A stretch of DNA of 64,000 nucleotides from Dicaeum eximium (GCA_013396995.1 VWZP01010273.1:1581003-1645002); one strand, 5' to 3'; positions 26,701-41,700 are shown, counted from the first letter of the stretch. The notes: generated from the sequence alone by a model not told the origin. Translations and numbers: made by a program.

Positions 26701-29700
26701 AGAGCAGATGGGATGGAGAAGTGGAGCAGCAATTTGTCTGATGTGTCCTGTTTGCAGCGCCTTAGTGCACTGATACAGAAAGAATTGCTGTTTCACAGCT
26801 TTTCATCTGGCTCCCTGAATTATTTGATTAGGCTTGCTGTAAATTTATTAAATTATTATTAAATTATTCTCTTTTGTCATTGTAATACACAAATATGAAA
26901 TGTCTTCTTGTTTGTTTGTTTTCAATTCATAGGAGAAACATTCATGGTGTATCTAAAGAAAAGATCAAAAGAATGTTAGAACGGTATGAACGCTGCCTTA
27001 CTGTTAGATCAATATTGGATTCTTCAGTTCCAGACAAATTGGAAGCTGCTGGTTGGAGTGAAGATCCTTGTCAGGAGGAAAGCCAGAGGTTAGATTCTTT
27101 CACCAGTTTTGTAGCATCAAATAAAAGGCTAAAAATGTAGCCTTTTAGCTTCTTAGTAACAAAACCTGGGTAATAATGTCAAACAGTGAATGCATTAAAA
27201 AAGACAGTTAAGTAACACAAAAAAATGCCTACATAGTTTTCTTAATTTTTAAGAATTTCAGGATTTTCAGAAATGAGCAGTCAAGGGATCCAGTCAACTT
27301 CCCAATGCTTTTGAAAGCCTCCCATTATGGCTGTGTTAGTTTTCAAGAAGCCAGTCTTGGCTGACTTTCTGTTATCTTAGAACAGGATGTGTGCTATAGA
27401 TAGAAAGCACTTAAAATCTATAAATTGTTTTTTAGAAGAGTGTAGTCCCAAATAAGAGCAAATTACTATTTTCAAGTTTGTATGTTGATAATTGTATTAT
27501 ATCTTTGTGGTAGAAGGTGGATTCTTTGTGCAGTACTAACAGGTTACATACTTGCTCTTCAGTATACTTGATTTAACTTGCCTAGGTTTCCGTTGGTTGT
27601 ACCAACGGAACGTGCTGTGTGTTGTAGTGCACAGAGTCGTGGCTCAGGAATGGCACTTCCAGGTTCAGTGCCTCCACTGAGACTCCCAAACCACACACTG
27701 CTCGTTCACTCCCCCTTCCTCTTCCCATTGCTGCTCCAGCAACGAGGTGAGGTGGTATAGAATAACCTCCATGCTCTGGTTAAACTAGGACACATAGGAA
27801 ATCAGATTTTCTTTCAGTTATTATTTCACTTGGGTTTTGCACGTGTGATGTATTTGAAATGATAATTAATGGAATGTAGTTGATTGTGAAAAATGGTTTG
27901 ACAAGAAGAGGCACATTCCCTCCTAGTTCTTGTCTAGACTGTCTTTAGCATTAAGCCAGCAGGAGAGAGCAACAGTCATTAGATGAAAGTATATTTACCA
28001 GACCTGCTGATCTGAATGAGGAAATGTCGGGCAGCAAAGTGCTTTGATACAAAACTGAATACTGGAAATGGGATGGGGGGAGATTGACTCCTGAGAAAGT
28101 GTTCCTAGCCTTGTGCTCTAGTAAGAAGGGGATAGTTACTAAAGAAAGTTCATCTTTGCTTAGCTCCTTTTTTATTGTGGAGTGTTGGAGTTATAGCTAG
28201 TCATAAATTTGTTTTCCTCTCACTAGAAGTCTAACTAGGTTAAACTCTCTACTCTAGTTCTAACTGGAGTTAAAAATGCAGACAAATGCTTTAAGAAGAT
28301 TTGAAATGGGTTTATATTTAATTCCAATTTGTCTTTCAGAAAGAGAGAGACACATTCTGATGTAAAGGAAGAAGAATGTTTTGCTTCTGAGGTGGAGCCT
28401 ATTGAATTAGCTGAAGTTGATAAAACTTCTCCCAGTATTTCTCTAACATTAAAAAGTAGTTGTGATCCCGAGCATTTTCAGAAAGAGGAAAAAGAAATGG
28501 AAAATATCTCAGAGGAACACAATTCTGAGAACAGCACTGTTCAAGACAACTTGGAAATTAATTTATCAGATTGCATCAAAAAAGAGCTGGCCTTGGAGAA
28601 GAAAGAAGAAAAGGGATTAAAAACAGAAAAAAATACTGAAGCAGAAATGGATGAGGTTGATGTGATCCCAGCTGAAGAGACTGTGAACTTACACACAGGT
28701 GGAGGAGCTGAGGAACACAGTGATGACAACAGTCTCAAAGTTCAAACTGCGGTTGAACAATTGGGCAAAATATGTATGGAACCAAAATCAACACAAATAA
28801 GTAACACAGTGGAACCAAGCAGTTTGGCTTTTGACACATCAGGAAAACCAGAACTAGTGAACTTTCTGGGTGACTGGCCCATGGAACAAACAATGGGACA
28901 GAGAGTCAAAAGATCTAGAAGACTAGAAAAATCTCCTCTGAAGAGTGATAAGGAAGATGAAACTCGCAGTCAGCAGCACTCTGAGATAAGTAAAGAGCAA
29001 GTGGGCCTGCCTGAGACATGTGCTATTGAGAAAGGACATGAGGATGAAAATCTACCCTGTAGCTGTTACTCTGTTAGTTCAGATGAAGTTACACCAGAGT
29101 TGCAAATGTTAGGGTATTGGCCTGCCTCAGCCTCATTGGAACAGAGACAGCAGAGATCAAGGAGAATGAGAAAGACAAATTTAAATCAGGATGATGAAGA
29201 CAGAGATACTGAAGATGACAGTAATATGAATGCTCTTGAAACTGTACATGTGATTCATGGGTCACCTGTGAACACTGAAGAGCAGCCAGATACAAGGAGT
29301 TTGCCTGTGCACCAAGAGGAAATAGCAGCTAGTGAAACAGTAAGTGAGGAAAAATCCCAGCAAAGTAAGAGAACAAGAAAACATCACAAATTAGCACTTA
29401 CTTTTACAAACAGCAGCTTGCCACATCCCAGAGAAGAGGACCATTTTTCTGAAACTAATGTGGCAGAAGAGAAACAGGAAACAAACTTACGTAGGCAAAA
29501 AAGTAGCCATTCACAGACTGAATCACAGGACTTTGCTCTCCTATGGAGATTAGAAAAGAAACTGCTTTTTCCTGAGACAACAAAAATATTGCATGGCAGG
29601 CTAGATGGCTTCAAACCCAAAGACATAGAAAATGTCTCAGATTCTCACGAAAAAATACCCTATCGAGTTACTTATGATAAAAGTACTTTTGTGGAGGAAA

Positions 29701-32700
29701 GTGAGCTTATCAATATTGATGAATCTGAAAAACTAGATACCCTCTGTAAGCTCTTTGAGTCTGTTTCATTTGAAGCTGTGAAAGATCTGTATGAAAGATG
29801 TAACAAAGACATAGACTGGGCCACAGGTCTACTGCTAGACTCTGATGAAAAGTTACGTAAAGCTGTTGATACTGAAAGCTTTCAGGTAAGCAAAGCTGAG
29901 CCAGTGGTCGCAGAGCTTGATTTCAAGGCAAGTATAAACTATGATGAGAATCTCAAAGACTGCAAACAAACCCCACAAGTACTTGGGGCTGGTGCTATCT
30001 TTGAGGCTTTAGAAGGCAAGGACTCATCACTCAGCACTGCAGAAAGTAGGGCTGCCAAGACAGCTGTGACAGGTGCTGATGTGTTTGACTCATTCACTGC
30101 TACCTCATTGGATAATTCAGTGGAACTCAGAAATCCTGTGGATTCAGCCCCTAGAACTAACACAATCAGCTCAGCAGCAGGTGTCATTGAGTTGTCCGTT
30201 TCAGGAAAGCAGAAGGGATGGAGTGAGAGTCCTCTTGAAGAAACTGTAAATAAGCCATCACTTTCACAACTTGATGCAGGTTTGCCTCATGATCCTAACA
30301 CAACTTCTATCAATTTGAAATCTGAATTAAACAATGAAAGTGACAGTAACCCTTCAGAAAGCAATGCTGAAAATGCCAGAGGGGCTGGTTTGTTACTGGA
30401 TCGTGCACCTCTGGTTGGTCCTAGGAGCAATAAAGAACTGGAGATGGATAAAGAAACTCAGGAGAATTCCAGGGAGATACGTGGTAAAGAAGAAATTGAA
30501 ACTCCAAGCTGGGCTGCAACTAAAGCCAAGAGGCAAAGCCCTATACCAGCATCACATGCAGCCTTCAGTATAGATTGCCTAGAACTAACATTGCCTCCTG
30601 AACTGGCACTCCAGCTGAAAGAGATATTTGGACCTGTTGGCATTGATGCAGGTATGATGTAATTATATATGTGTTTTTATGAAAAAAAAAAAAAAACAAC
30701 TTGGGTAGGAAACCTTTCCTTTTTTGCCTGTGCTTTTTTCCCTTCTTGCTTGATTCACGTAATTCCTCATGATACTGGTGGTTGATGTTGTTAATGCAGA
30801 AATGAAACTAAATTAATGGCATAAAATATAAGTGCAATAGTGCTTCCTTCTGCCTTTGTCTTTTTGTACATGCACATACTTCAAAATAAAAAGAAAGTAT
30901 ATTGGCTTATTGCATTCTGAGCAACTGGCCTTTGAGCTTATATTCAAACTCTGAAGAGATATTTAGATGATAAGGAATGTACAAATTGTGGCTGATTAGG
31001 AAAGAAGAAAGGGGGAAAAAAAACCTTTTGGAATCAGTTAAATTGGGGAACAAGAAGATAGATGGTTAAGGGAGATGAAGTGTGGTTGTATACTTAAAAG
31101 ATGACAACAGATCAGTCTGCTGGCAGATTATGGTTAAGGAAGCCATAAGCAGCTTGAACATGCATCTAAAAGTTAGAGTGATAGAAAAAGGAAAAAAGAA
31201 AATGAAGGAATACACAGCTTGATGTTTTTCTCTCTTTTTTTTCCCCACACTTTTTTTTTCTCATTTCTGTCTTTCATCTTGAAGATTGCTTTATGTGAAA
31301 CCCTGGATACCTGATTTATTGGTGGGTTTGATTGCTGGCCTCTTCGCCTTACATGCCTACCTCCATTTAAAAAAAAAAAACAAACTTTGTTTTTTATAGC
31401 AGAAAAGTGTTTCATTGTGTCTGAAGTATGCCCAACATTTTTATTTGATGCATACTTCTGGCTGTTATTTTTGAAAGGGTGAGAAATACCCTTTTAAGGA
31501 AAAAGAGCTTTTGTTATGATACCATGATAATTTCTGCTGTTTCCTTTAGAGTTTGGGGGGATGCTTGGAGTTTGTTTCTCTGAGTTTGTGTGTTGGAAAG
31601 GAGGGATGTGACTGCTGTTGGGCTGCAGTGGGTGTGTTGTACAGAAAAGCAGTTGCCATGTGGATTGCAATGGAATAGGGGGAATCACAGTTTCATGGAT
31701 GAAACTCTTGTTTCCAATTAACGACGGCTTTGTAAAAGAAGGATCTGCTAGAAAAACTGAAAACAGGAGGAAAAATACCATTGTCTAGGTCATCATATTT
31801 CAACAATATACAGTTAATGTTAATTTTGTCTAGGTCATCATATTTCAACAATATACAGTTAATGTTAATTTGTTTCTTTCCTACCCTTTCAGAGTTTTTG
31901 AACAGTGAAAACAATTTCTGTGGAATGCTTTTTTTTGTTTAAAAGTTTTTTTTCAGGCATGACTAGTTTATGTAGAATCTCCAAAATTAAAATTAGTAAG
32001 TCTAGGATACTGTACTTTTATTGCTTAGATAAGTTTTTATAGAATGCTTTTAATGAATATATTCTCTTTGTTCCTCAAGGATCACTAACTGTTGAGGATT
32101 GTGTGGTTCATATTGATCTAAATTTGGCAAAAGTGATTCATGAAAAATGGAAAGAATCTATTCTGGTCAGTAGATTTCTTGCTTATGATATGTTGTGGCA
32201 TGCCTGTATTTTGTCAGACCATTTGTCTCCATGTGTCTTGGTCTAAAGGTGTTATCTTTGCAAGAACAGTGGTAAAGTGGAATAGTAGTTTGTAAAATGT
32301 GTGGAGTGTATCAGTATGTCCTAATCATTGGAGCTGCTGAAAGATGCTTTAAGGGATGTAATGAGTGCCTCATCATGAAAACAAGATTCTTAAAAAAGAA
32401 GGATCACAGTGCACAGTTTCACTACAAGATTGATGAAGGATTCCACTGGCCAAAAATCCCTTTTTTTTTTTTAACCTGTAAAAAGAATTCTTTTATGAAT
32501 TACTCTTTATACAAAACATCTCCATGTGCAATAATTGAGATGAGTTCTCTAACCTGTGTTCCTTTACAGCTCTGTGAAACTTGGAATGCCTTTTGGCAAA
32601 ATTTTCGTTTGGTTTATATAATTAAGGCAATGAAGTCTTAGTAGTGGAGCATGTTTCTCTGGTTTCATGTGTTTTTAGAAAGATAATTCTAGCTTATAAA

Positions 32701-35700
32701 TTTCACTTCATAATTATTTTTCCTAAATATATATTTTTTTTAATACTGAATCTTTGAGAAATATTGTGAGACCTTATTTTGAAACTACTTTAATCAGAAG
32801 CTAGCACTTGCAAAGCTTTCCTGCAAAATTCCTAACTTATAACATTCATGATTTTATTATTTTTATTTAGAAGCGTCAGAGGAGAGATGAATTATGTAAG
32901 TTGTCTGCAGAAGGTATGTTGTGTATTTCTTCTAATGGTAGAAATACTTAATGTTAATTATAAAAGTATTTAAGTATTTGAAACTTAAGGTTGCAAATAC
33001 TCCATGTGTTGAAAAATGATGACTTTATTTATTAGGGTAAATTTTATTGCCTTTGGATCCATTTACCAATCTCTTATGATGGTGTGGGGGAGGGGAGAGG
33101 ACTTAATTACAAGCAGAATCACTAGTTCCAGATAAAGCCTATAATTTTGTGTTGTTCAGAAAACTTAGAGAAGCTCTGGTTGAAGCAGACACCTGTTTGG
33201 TAGGAATTCTCTGTGGCAAGAAAAGGAGCAGCCAGAGAATTACTAGCAGAGTAATATTTCTGCAGGTGAGGAAGGGAGGTCAGGAATACAACATTCATAT
33301 GTTTTTTGTTGGAGGTGATTTTAGCAGGAAGATGGATGTCTTGTTCAAAAAGTGTTAACATCTCTTTCAATCCAGTTCTCATTCAGCTCCCAGAAGAAAT
33401 GTCCCTCTGTGGCAGAACCCCACTGCAGACTTGGATTGCAATGTGGGTGCAAACTAGTGACCAAACAATGCTGTTGCCATTAGCTTGTAGAAGCAAAAAA
33501 CCAGATTGTTAAACATCTGTCCTTAAGTTGTAGAAAAAAGGCAGGTAAAAATATGAGTCAATGATTTTTTTATAAAAGCAAACAACCCCCCACTTAATGT
33601 ATGTGCAAGGTGGTTTACAGCTGTAAGACACGTCTCACCACTTGAAAATTTGGTGAGGAAGTCTGATGTTTTTCTTTTGTTTTACAAAATAGCTAAGGAT
33701 GATCAGATAGTCTTTGGAAAATGGAAGTGAAGAAGGTGAATGCAACGTGTTGGCTTCTGTTTTAGCATTAATAATCTTGTTTTAACAAAACTCAAACTGT
33801 ATAGGTTGAAAAACTTGTCTTAATTATTTTGGCATTGCATATATATATAAACTAATAAGTGTTTTGTCACCCTACTTTTATTGCTTTTGAATTGCCCTAC
33901 AGTGATTCAGCAGATAGATACTGATGACTCAGAAGTGCTGTTATCTCAGAATGCAGACAGCAAAATGCAGAAGAAAAAATCCAGCTCGGCTGCAGACACA
34001 TCTAATGATATACAGACAAAAACCCCAGCAGCATCGGACGTTTTTCCATTTATGGATCACTGGAATGCTCAGATTCAAAAAGTTTCTCTCAGGCAAATAA
34101 TTTCTGAAGAAATAGCAATGCAGGAGAGAGAGGACCTGGTATGGATAGCACCATTTGTTTAGATTAATTACTGTTAGTGAAATAGAGTATATCTTATTTG
34201 GTGACTCATCCATGTGCTGCTGATTACAGCTTGAATTTGTGAGACAAATGCATGCCAATTAGTATTGTTGATAACAGTGATACAAAAGTTTGCTTGAGGT
34301 AGATGGTTCTGTTTGAAAAATACAGTCTCATTTAGAATATAATATTTTGATTGTTTCACAAACAGATCATGCTACATTTCACTATCCAGGTTAGCATTTG
34401 TGCTTGATTGAATTGTTTTTTGGTTGCTCAGCTAAAACCAAAGATCACTGTGATCTTCCATGCTTTTTATTGTGATAGCAATATCAAAAAAAGTTCTTAG
34501 TTGGCTCCATGCCTTGTTTAGAAATGTACTGAATTGGTTGTAATGGTTTCTTTTTTTGTTAGAACTCACAACATTCCTAACAGATGAGACATTAAAATAA
34601 GTACTTGAAGTTAATCTCAAACAAGTTTCTGTACCCACTTGTCAGGAAACAGTAACTCTTTAATAGATTTTAATAGTTCTTTGTTTTCCACAGAGATCCT
34701 GTGTCCTGCCTGTTTGGCTTGTGCCTGATACTGCCCTCTACTGCCCCACTGACGTTCAGAACAGGCATTCTTATTTGTAATAGTCTCTGATAAGCAGCTG
34801 TCCTAAAGTAGAGGAGCTCTGATGTAGAAAGGTGTATGACTTAGCCTGTACTTGGAAAATGGCTTGTGGATTCTTTCTTTGAACTGCGTGGATGTGCCCT
34901 ACTGATAACAATTACTGTCATGTCCACAGCTTTATTTTCAGTTTGAATTTATGGAGCTTGCCTTTATTTTGGCCACTTTTTTCCCTTTTTAAAAAAATCA
35001 GAATAGTGGAATGATCAGTCCAATTGATTCTAGGCTGTCTTCTTCTCAGATGACTTTGCAAGTAAGAATATTTATTATAGACACAGCTTCAGCCGCATCA
35101 AACCAGAATTGTTTATCTTGCTTAAGAATAAAGTGTTGTTTCAACCCCAGGCCCTCAGTATAGAGAAAAGAGATGGACTTTGCACAAGCTTAGCACTGGA
35201 CTGAGTGGACTGGCAGGGAATAAATTCCAAAACTTAAATCCCTCCTAAAAATCCTCATTTTACTTTGTCCAAATTATGAGGGAGCTCCAGCTGCATTACT
35301 TCAAAAGACTGCAGAGTACTGCAGTGGTGTATGATACAACTCACCTGTCCTTACTTTATGCTGATCAGTGTGTCATTGCTGTGGGTGCATACCAAATGAG
35401 TGGATAGTTTTTAAATCATAACAAATAATGGCAAAGTTGGGTTGGCTCCACCTTTACTGTATTTTGTTCTAATGAAGAGCTTGTAATATATTTCTTCTGT
35501 CTTCTGGGTAGAATCGTGTTCCTTCTACAGCTAGAAAAGACTGTGCTGCTAAACTAAAGGAGAAGCAACTTTTTGAGAGGTTTCCAACTATTAATCAAAA
35601 TTTCTTAATGGATGTCTTCAGAGACAACAAGTAAGAAATCATTTTACTTCTTTGTAAAAATGATACTCAGTTACAGTCATAAATATTGAGAGTTTAGATA

Positions 35701-38700
35701 GTGCTAAAGAATGGCTTTTTCCAAAGTAGCACTTTTTGTTAGTCTAAATAAATGCAAAACTAGCTGGTCTTAAATGCAAAAAGGGTATAAAAGCTCTCGG
35801 TTTAGACACATTTCTTTTTAGGGCAGAATAGACAGTTTCTTTCACTGGGAGAAGAATGTCTCTGGCTATTGACCACTGACTGACTGTCAGTGGAACTACG
35901 TACTTTCTTGAGAGCTGAGGTTTAAATCTAGTGGGAGAAATTAGTGGGTGTGGTAATAGTAGGTACACAGGAAATGGCATCTGCCCAAAAGGAAAACACT
36001 ACCATCACCTGGTGTTACCTGTGAGTACTTTCCTGGTTACTACAGCCACTCTGAAAGAATGAGCAATCTCTCCATGTCTTCCTGCTGACATTCTCTTTCT
36101 CTTTTCTGCATTATGTTTCTGGGATATGTGTCTACCTTCTTAAATCCAAGTTTCTGAGAAGTGAACTTTTTTTTCAAAAGAAACATCTTTTTTCATCCTT
36201 GGCCATTTGAATGTCTGTCTCTACATATGGGCTTGCATACCTACTTGTCAGTCATGCTGCTTATCCAGGTTGTTATAAAAATCTTTCCTGTTTAAAATAT
36301 ATCCTTCATCCATTTCTCTAATGCAAACATTTCACCATCTCATTTTTCACATTCTAAATTGTCCTCATAGTGTTGCCTTTCCCAAAATCTGTCTTTACTT
36401 TTGATCAGTCTGCTCTTGTTAGCTTTCTAAAGAGCAAGAATAAAGAAGAAAACAGGCTTATTAGAAAGCTGTTGGCAGCTGATGTCTTACTTAATTAAAT
36501 TCGATAACAATGTTTGACTAAAAATACAAGGATTTTCCCTCATTAGGGTTTCAGAAAACTAAGCTAGTTTTAAATTAGTTTGAACTATCTTAACCCTGAC
36601 CCGAGAAAATGTAAGATGAACTATCTTACTCAGCCCAAAGAGCAGCAGTTATTAATATCTCTTTGGTTAAGGTGGGATGCAATTTATTTCAGTTATGTAA
36701 TTTTCCTTTTAATGTTCAAGTGCCCCTCAGTTACGTTTCAATCGACAAAGACTAGATGTGTGTAGATGCCAGTAATGCCCAACAAGGAGTCTTCAAGCCT
36801 TTCTTTAATAAGCTGGAATATTCCATTCCAGTGTTTATTTTCATTGTAATCTAATTCTGTAACAATATCAAGGTTTTTTATAATGAGTTTAGATAAATAT
36901 AGCAGCTATTAATATATATTTGTAAAGTCACAGATTTTTTTTATCCTTTACAGCTACTCTTTAGAGCAAACTGAGCAGTTTCTGAACTGTGTTCTGGAGG
37001 CAGATCCTGTACAAACAGTAATAGCTCAAGAAAGTGTTCAGCAAAATGAAACTGTTTCTTCTTACAGTGCTGCAAAGAACCGTGAGAAGAAGGTATTTAT
37101 ATATTTTTTTTAACCATAGATAGAAACATAACCAAAACTATGCTAATGAAAACACCCTACAATCCATCCATAACTTCAACAATGCAAATTCCTACAGGCA
37201 AAAAAAAGTAAGGAAGAGGATGATCCTTTATGTGAAATGTTTCAAGACTTTGAGTATCCACAATATGATGATCTAAGAGCAGAAGCTTTTTGTCACCAGC
37301 AAAAGAGACAGGAATGTTTGAAAAAGGCTGGAGAGGCCTATCGCATGGGTATGAAGCCTGTGGCAGCATTTTATGCACATCAGGTAAACAATAATACTGT
37401 GCTTTTTGTTAATATTGTGCTTTTTGTCTGAGCTTAGGGAGGTACTTAAACATTGAATTGGAGGTGATAAGGAAAATATCATGCCTACTAGAGCTGGTGA
37501 ATTTGGTCACTGTTGCCTGTGTGTTACATCAACAATCACAAGTAAATTTGCTTCCACTAGTAATGATACTGGCACAGGAAATTAATGTAACCAAATCTGG
37601 TGTGAGACCTCATGAAAGGTGATACCTAGTGCTTAGTCACACATGCTCCTTTGTCTTAGATCTCTCTCACATCACATCACATCACATACTTGTAAACACC
37701 AAGATTTGTGTCCAAGTAGTCTGGCTAGGTTCACTGGAGTGTGATATGGACTGCAACAAACATAATTTTTGAATCCTCTATATATGTTGGTGCTGAACTG
37801 TTTTTAGACACATCTTCTATACTTTATAGCAGTCAGACAGGTGTTAAGATGTCATCTTTTGCCACAGAATCTTGCTTGCTTCATCCTCCATTAAGCTTGG
37901 GCAAGATTGCTGCCTGCTGTCTTCACTTCTTCATTCTGACTATCTTTATGGATGTAGTCTGTCTTGGGTTGGGAAAAATGAGGTGTGTATGTCATGCTTT
38001 TCACGATACATCTGGTTATGGAGTGTAGTTCTGCTGCTGATCAGTCTTGCATGCTCTGGCCTTGGAGCACAGGCTCTTTGGTCTTGATTCAGGCACATTT
38101 CTTAGTATGTATCAGTTTGAGTACTGCTGATCAGTGCTGTTTATCATACTCTTGGTTTTAAGTCTCATCTCTTCTTGTAATAAAAGTTCCTCTACATTGG
38201 TTTCTTGGTGCCTTCACAAGAGACCCCTGCCTTGACATCACGCTTAAAAAAATCTGTTACAAATAACTTGCAAGGCTGTAGTTTTTCCCTGATCTAATAG
38301 CATATAAAAATTTGGTAAGAATTCACACTATGGAAGCATTTAATCCTAAACTTTGAATATTATTATGACAGAACAAAAATGTAATAATAAATCACTTGAA
38401 TTTGCTTATTCAAAAAGCTTTCATGCAAGTGGTATAACTCTAAATGTTTATATGGTTACTGTGAATGTAGGAAGTACTGATTATCAGTCTTTATAATTAA
38501 CCTTTTATGTTTTTTATTAATATATTCTTGAGGTTTTAAGATAAAGGTGTGCAGGATTTTAAATAGAAATGTAATTCCAAGTCCTCTCTTACTTTTGTTC
38601 TTATCCATAAGAACAAATACAATCTATTGTAAATCTATTGAAATTTATTTATTATATACTTTACTTTAGTAATAAAAGGTAATTTAGGTAATAAAAATAC

Positions 38701-41700
38701 TTTAGGTAATAAAACTAAGCTACCTTTATTTGTAAAAAAATACTTTATGCTTGGTGGCCATTGTCTTGGGAATTCTTTACAAGTGTGTTACAGAGCTGCT
38801 GTCTTGGGTCTGACACTAATACACTTCAGGTGATCCATTTTAAGAAAATGTAAGACAGACTCTCACTTTTCTCTTGAGCTTTTGTCAGTCCAATACCTGG
38901 AGTTAAATCTTCCATTCCTTTTCAGACTATGTCTACAGATCTTCAAGGACATAATTTGTTGCTTTGATCTCTCAGATATTACCATTGCAAGGTTCATGGG
39001 AAGGAGTTGATACTTGTTCACTCTGTAAGGTGACTAACTGTACTGCTCCTTGTCCCAATTCCAGAAGAGACTTACTGACCTTGTCAGTTACAGAAGATGT
39101 CAAAAGTATTAGGAGAGATAATAGACATTAATATAATTATTATTACAGAAATTTAAAAATTATTATTATTAGTGTTTACCCTTGGCTTGTCTGAAATTTT
39201 GAGAATGCCTTTGGAAGAATTAACCTCAAATACAACAGTCAGCAGGCTTTTACTAATCTGTTGGGCAGTTTCTCTGACACTGTTTCATTATAATTTTAGC
39301 AAAATACTTGCAGGAAATAAAAATCTATTGTTAGGAAAAGAAATCTGCAACTCAGTACAGAGTGTAAGTTTTTAGCTTATGTAAAGACTTACGATTTTGT
39401 GCCTTTTCTGCCTTTTTTTTCTCCTTGTAAGGCTTTTGTTATCATGTCTTCTTTGTGCCCGCTTTGAGTAGTTTCCCACAAATGGATTTAGTTAAATCTT
39501 GTGAGTAGGTCTCACTGAGCATCTTGCAGAAGTTCTGCTAGAGTTACAAATTTTACTAGTTAAAGCACCCTGCCAGTGCTGTCATTTTGAAACTACTGAC
39601 CACTGTGGAGCTTAAATTATTTCTCAGTGTGTAATAGTCACTGTGCTTATGAATAAAGGGTCGCCTTCATGAGCAGAAGATGAAAGAAGCTAACCATGCT
39701 GCTGCTGTGCAAATCTTTGAGAGAGTAAATGCTTCCTTGCTTCCTATGAATGTGTTGGATTTGCATGGTCTCCATGTGGATGAAGCTGTGAATCAGTTGT
39801 CCAGAGTGCTGCAGGAAAAAAGTGAAGGTAGGGTTTAGGTAATAATTCTTTCCCCTAAGAATGATTCTCATTTCCTACTAGGAAATCATGATACATGGCA
39901 ATATTAGCGGGAATGAATGTGCTTTAATAACATATATGTCAAAAACAACTAGGCTTTGTGTTGTCTTGTTTTCAAAGTACTCCAGTGGAATTGTTTTTCT
40001 TTGACATGACAGTGCTTCTTGTTGCTTTCTGTCTTGCCCCCCCTCCCCCTGCTTCTTTGTAAATCTTCTTCCTTGTGTTTACCCTTTTTCTATTACTATT
40101 ATTGAATACTTGGTCTGTCCTTCCTGACATTTTTAACTGAGGTGATGATGCAAACATATGTGTCACCATTGCATTGCTTTGTCACAACTATGTTGCTTTT
40201 ATAATCTTAAACAAAAAAATTACTACGTTGGAATTCTAACAACAGTGATAATATTGTCTTCAACATGAAAGTGTGAGATCTGAGCTACCTTTCAGAAACT
40301 TCTGTATCAGTTTGTTGGCAGCATCACCTGAGATCAGAACACTGCTGTTTCCAGACATGTCATTTTATGCAGTTTTGCTTGAGAGCTCATTTTTTCTTGT
40401 AGTGGAGAGTTCAAGTAACTTCATGAGTGTCCATGCTGTAAAAAGATCCATTTTGTGCATTACTAGTTTACCATCTAAGTTAAAGCACACTGGGAATGCT
40501 TCTATTAGAAACATTTCTTATGCAAGGTACTGCCACACAAACCTGATTTTTTGAATCAGCTACTCCACAGAGTATAAATAAAAGTGTTCTGTGGGGCTTT
40601 ATATAACCCTTGTCTTTCAATATGCATCAGAGAATAATTAAATTCCATTATCTCATGCAATTCCTGCAATGACATTTGTGTAATTTAAACTGTAACCTAA
40701 TACCTTTTAGAACTAAATTTCCAGAGCTGTACTTAAATCAGGAATGCTGAAATTGATAGTAGGGGCTCTCTGTTCAGTCTATTCACCTAAATCTGAAAAT
40801 AAAAAAAAAGTTAATTTCACTGTACATCCATGGGAAAAGGATCAGTACTGGGAACTTCTTTGCTGGCAGAATTAGCAATAAATAAATATAAAACCTAAAT
40901 AAAGTTATGGTGTGGGGTAGAGTAGTTGAAGAAACACATAATGTGAACTGATAATTCCAAACTGGCAAATCTTGACTAGTGAGAATCCAGTTTAGTTAAT
41001 TTCTTTCCTCTTTTTCAAACTCTTAATCAATTTAGGTTGCTGTTATCTCTGGTAAGAGAGCAATTTCTTTTGTTATCGGGGCTAGGTGCCCTAACAAAAC
41101 ACATGCAATGTGTTGATTTCCATGCTCCAGCATAGCAGAATATAGTCCAAATAATGTGACATAAGTGTCAAAAGCCGGATTTATATTTTCTTTCTTCTTA
41201 ATTTCTTTATTCAATAGGATGTTATTTCTTTATTCACATTAATTTAAGATAAAATATGAAACAATACAGAAGCACCACTTAAAAATTCAGTGAATGACAC
41301 CCACCTCTTTTAATTTTGCAGTTTAAATTTATATCACAGAATGTAAATTCCAATTGAACATTAGATGACAGAAACAGTAAAGCTTCTATTAAATTGGAAG
41401 GATTTTGTGATGATCACAATATGCATATTGCAAGCAATCTAGATTTTAAAAGTTTGGCATTTTCAGAATGAGGAAAAAATTGCTGTTTTTATCTAAAATA
41501 TGCATATCATCATGGGAAAACAAAGCTCTAAATGAGTAGTGAGAGTTTTCAGAAGAATGCATGGAAGGCTTACACTGGATGGCAAGTCTCTGCTGAGGAG
41601 AACTTTACCCGTTACAATTCCTGCTGTTGCAGAGTACCAGCAGACTGGTGGCAAACCGTATCTCATAGTTATCACGGGAAGAGGAAGCCATAGTCAGGGA

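Noticed and set aside
33149..33512. Open frames in the intron before N4BP2 exon 11
   Set aside because: Not needed for the reading frame, no known domain, and absent from the N4BP2 sequence as I know it.
37668..37690. Short (CACAT)n run considered as a CRISPR-like or telomeric repeat
   Set aside because: Only four to five units with no spacers. It is a simple microsatellite in a vertebrate intron.
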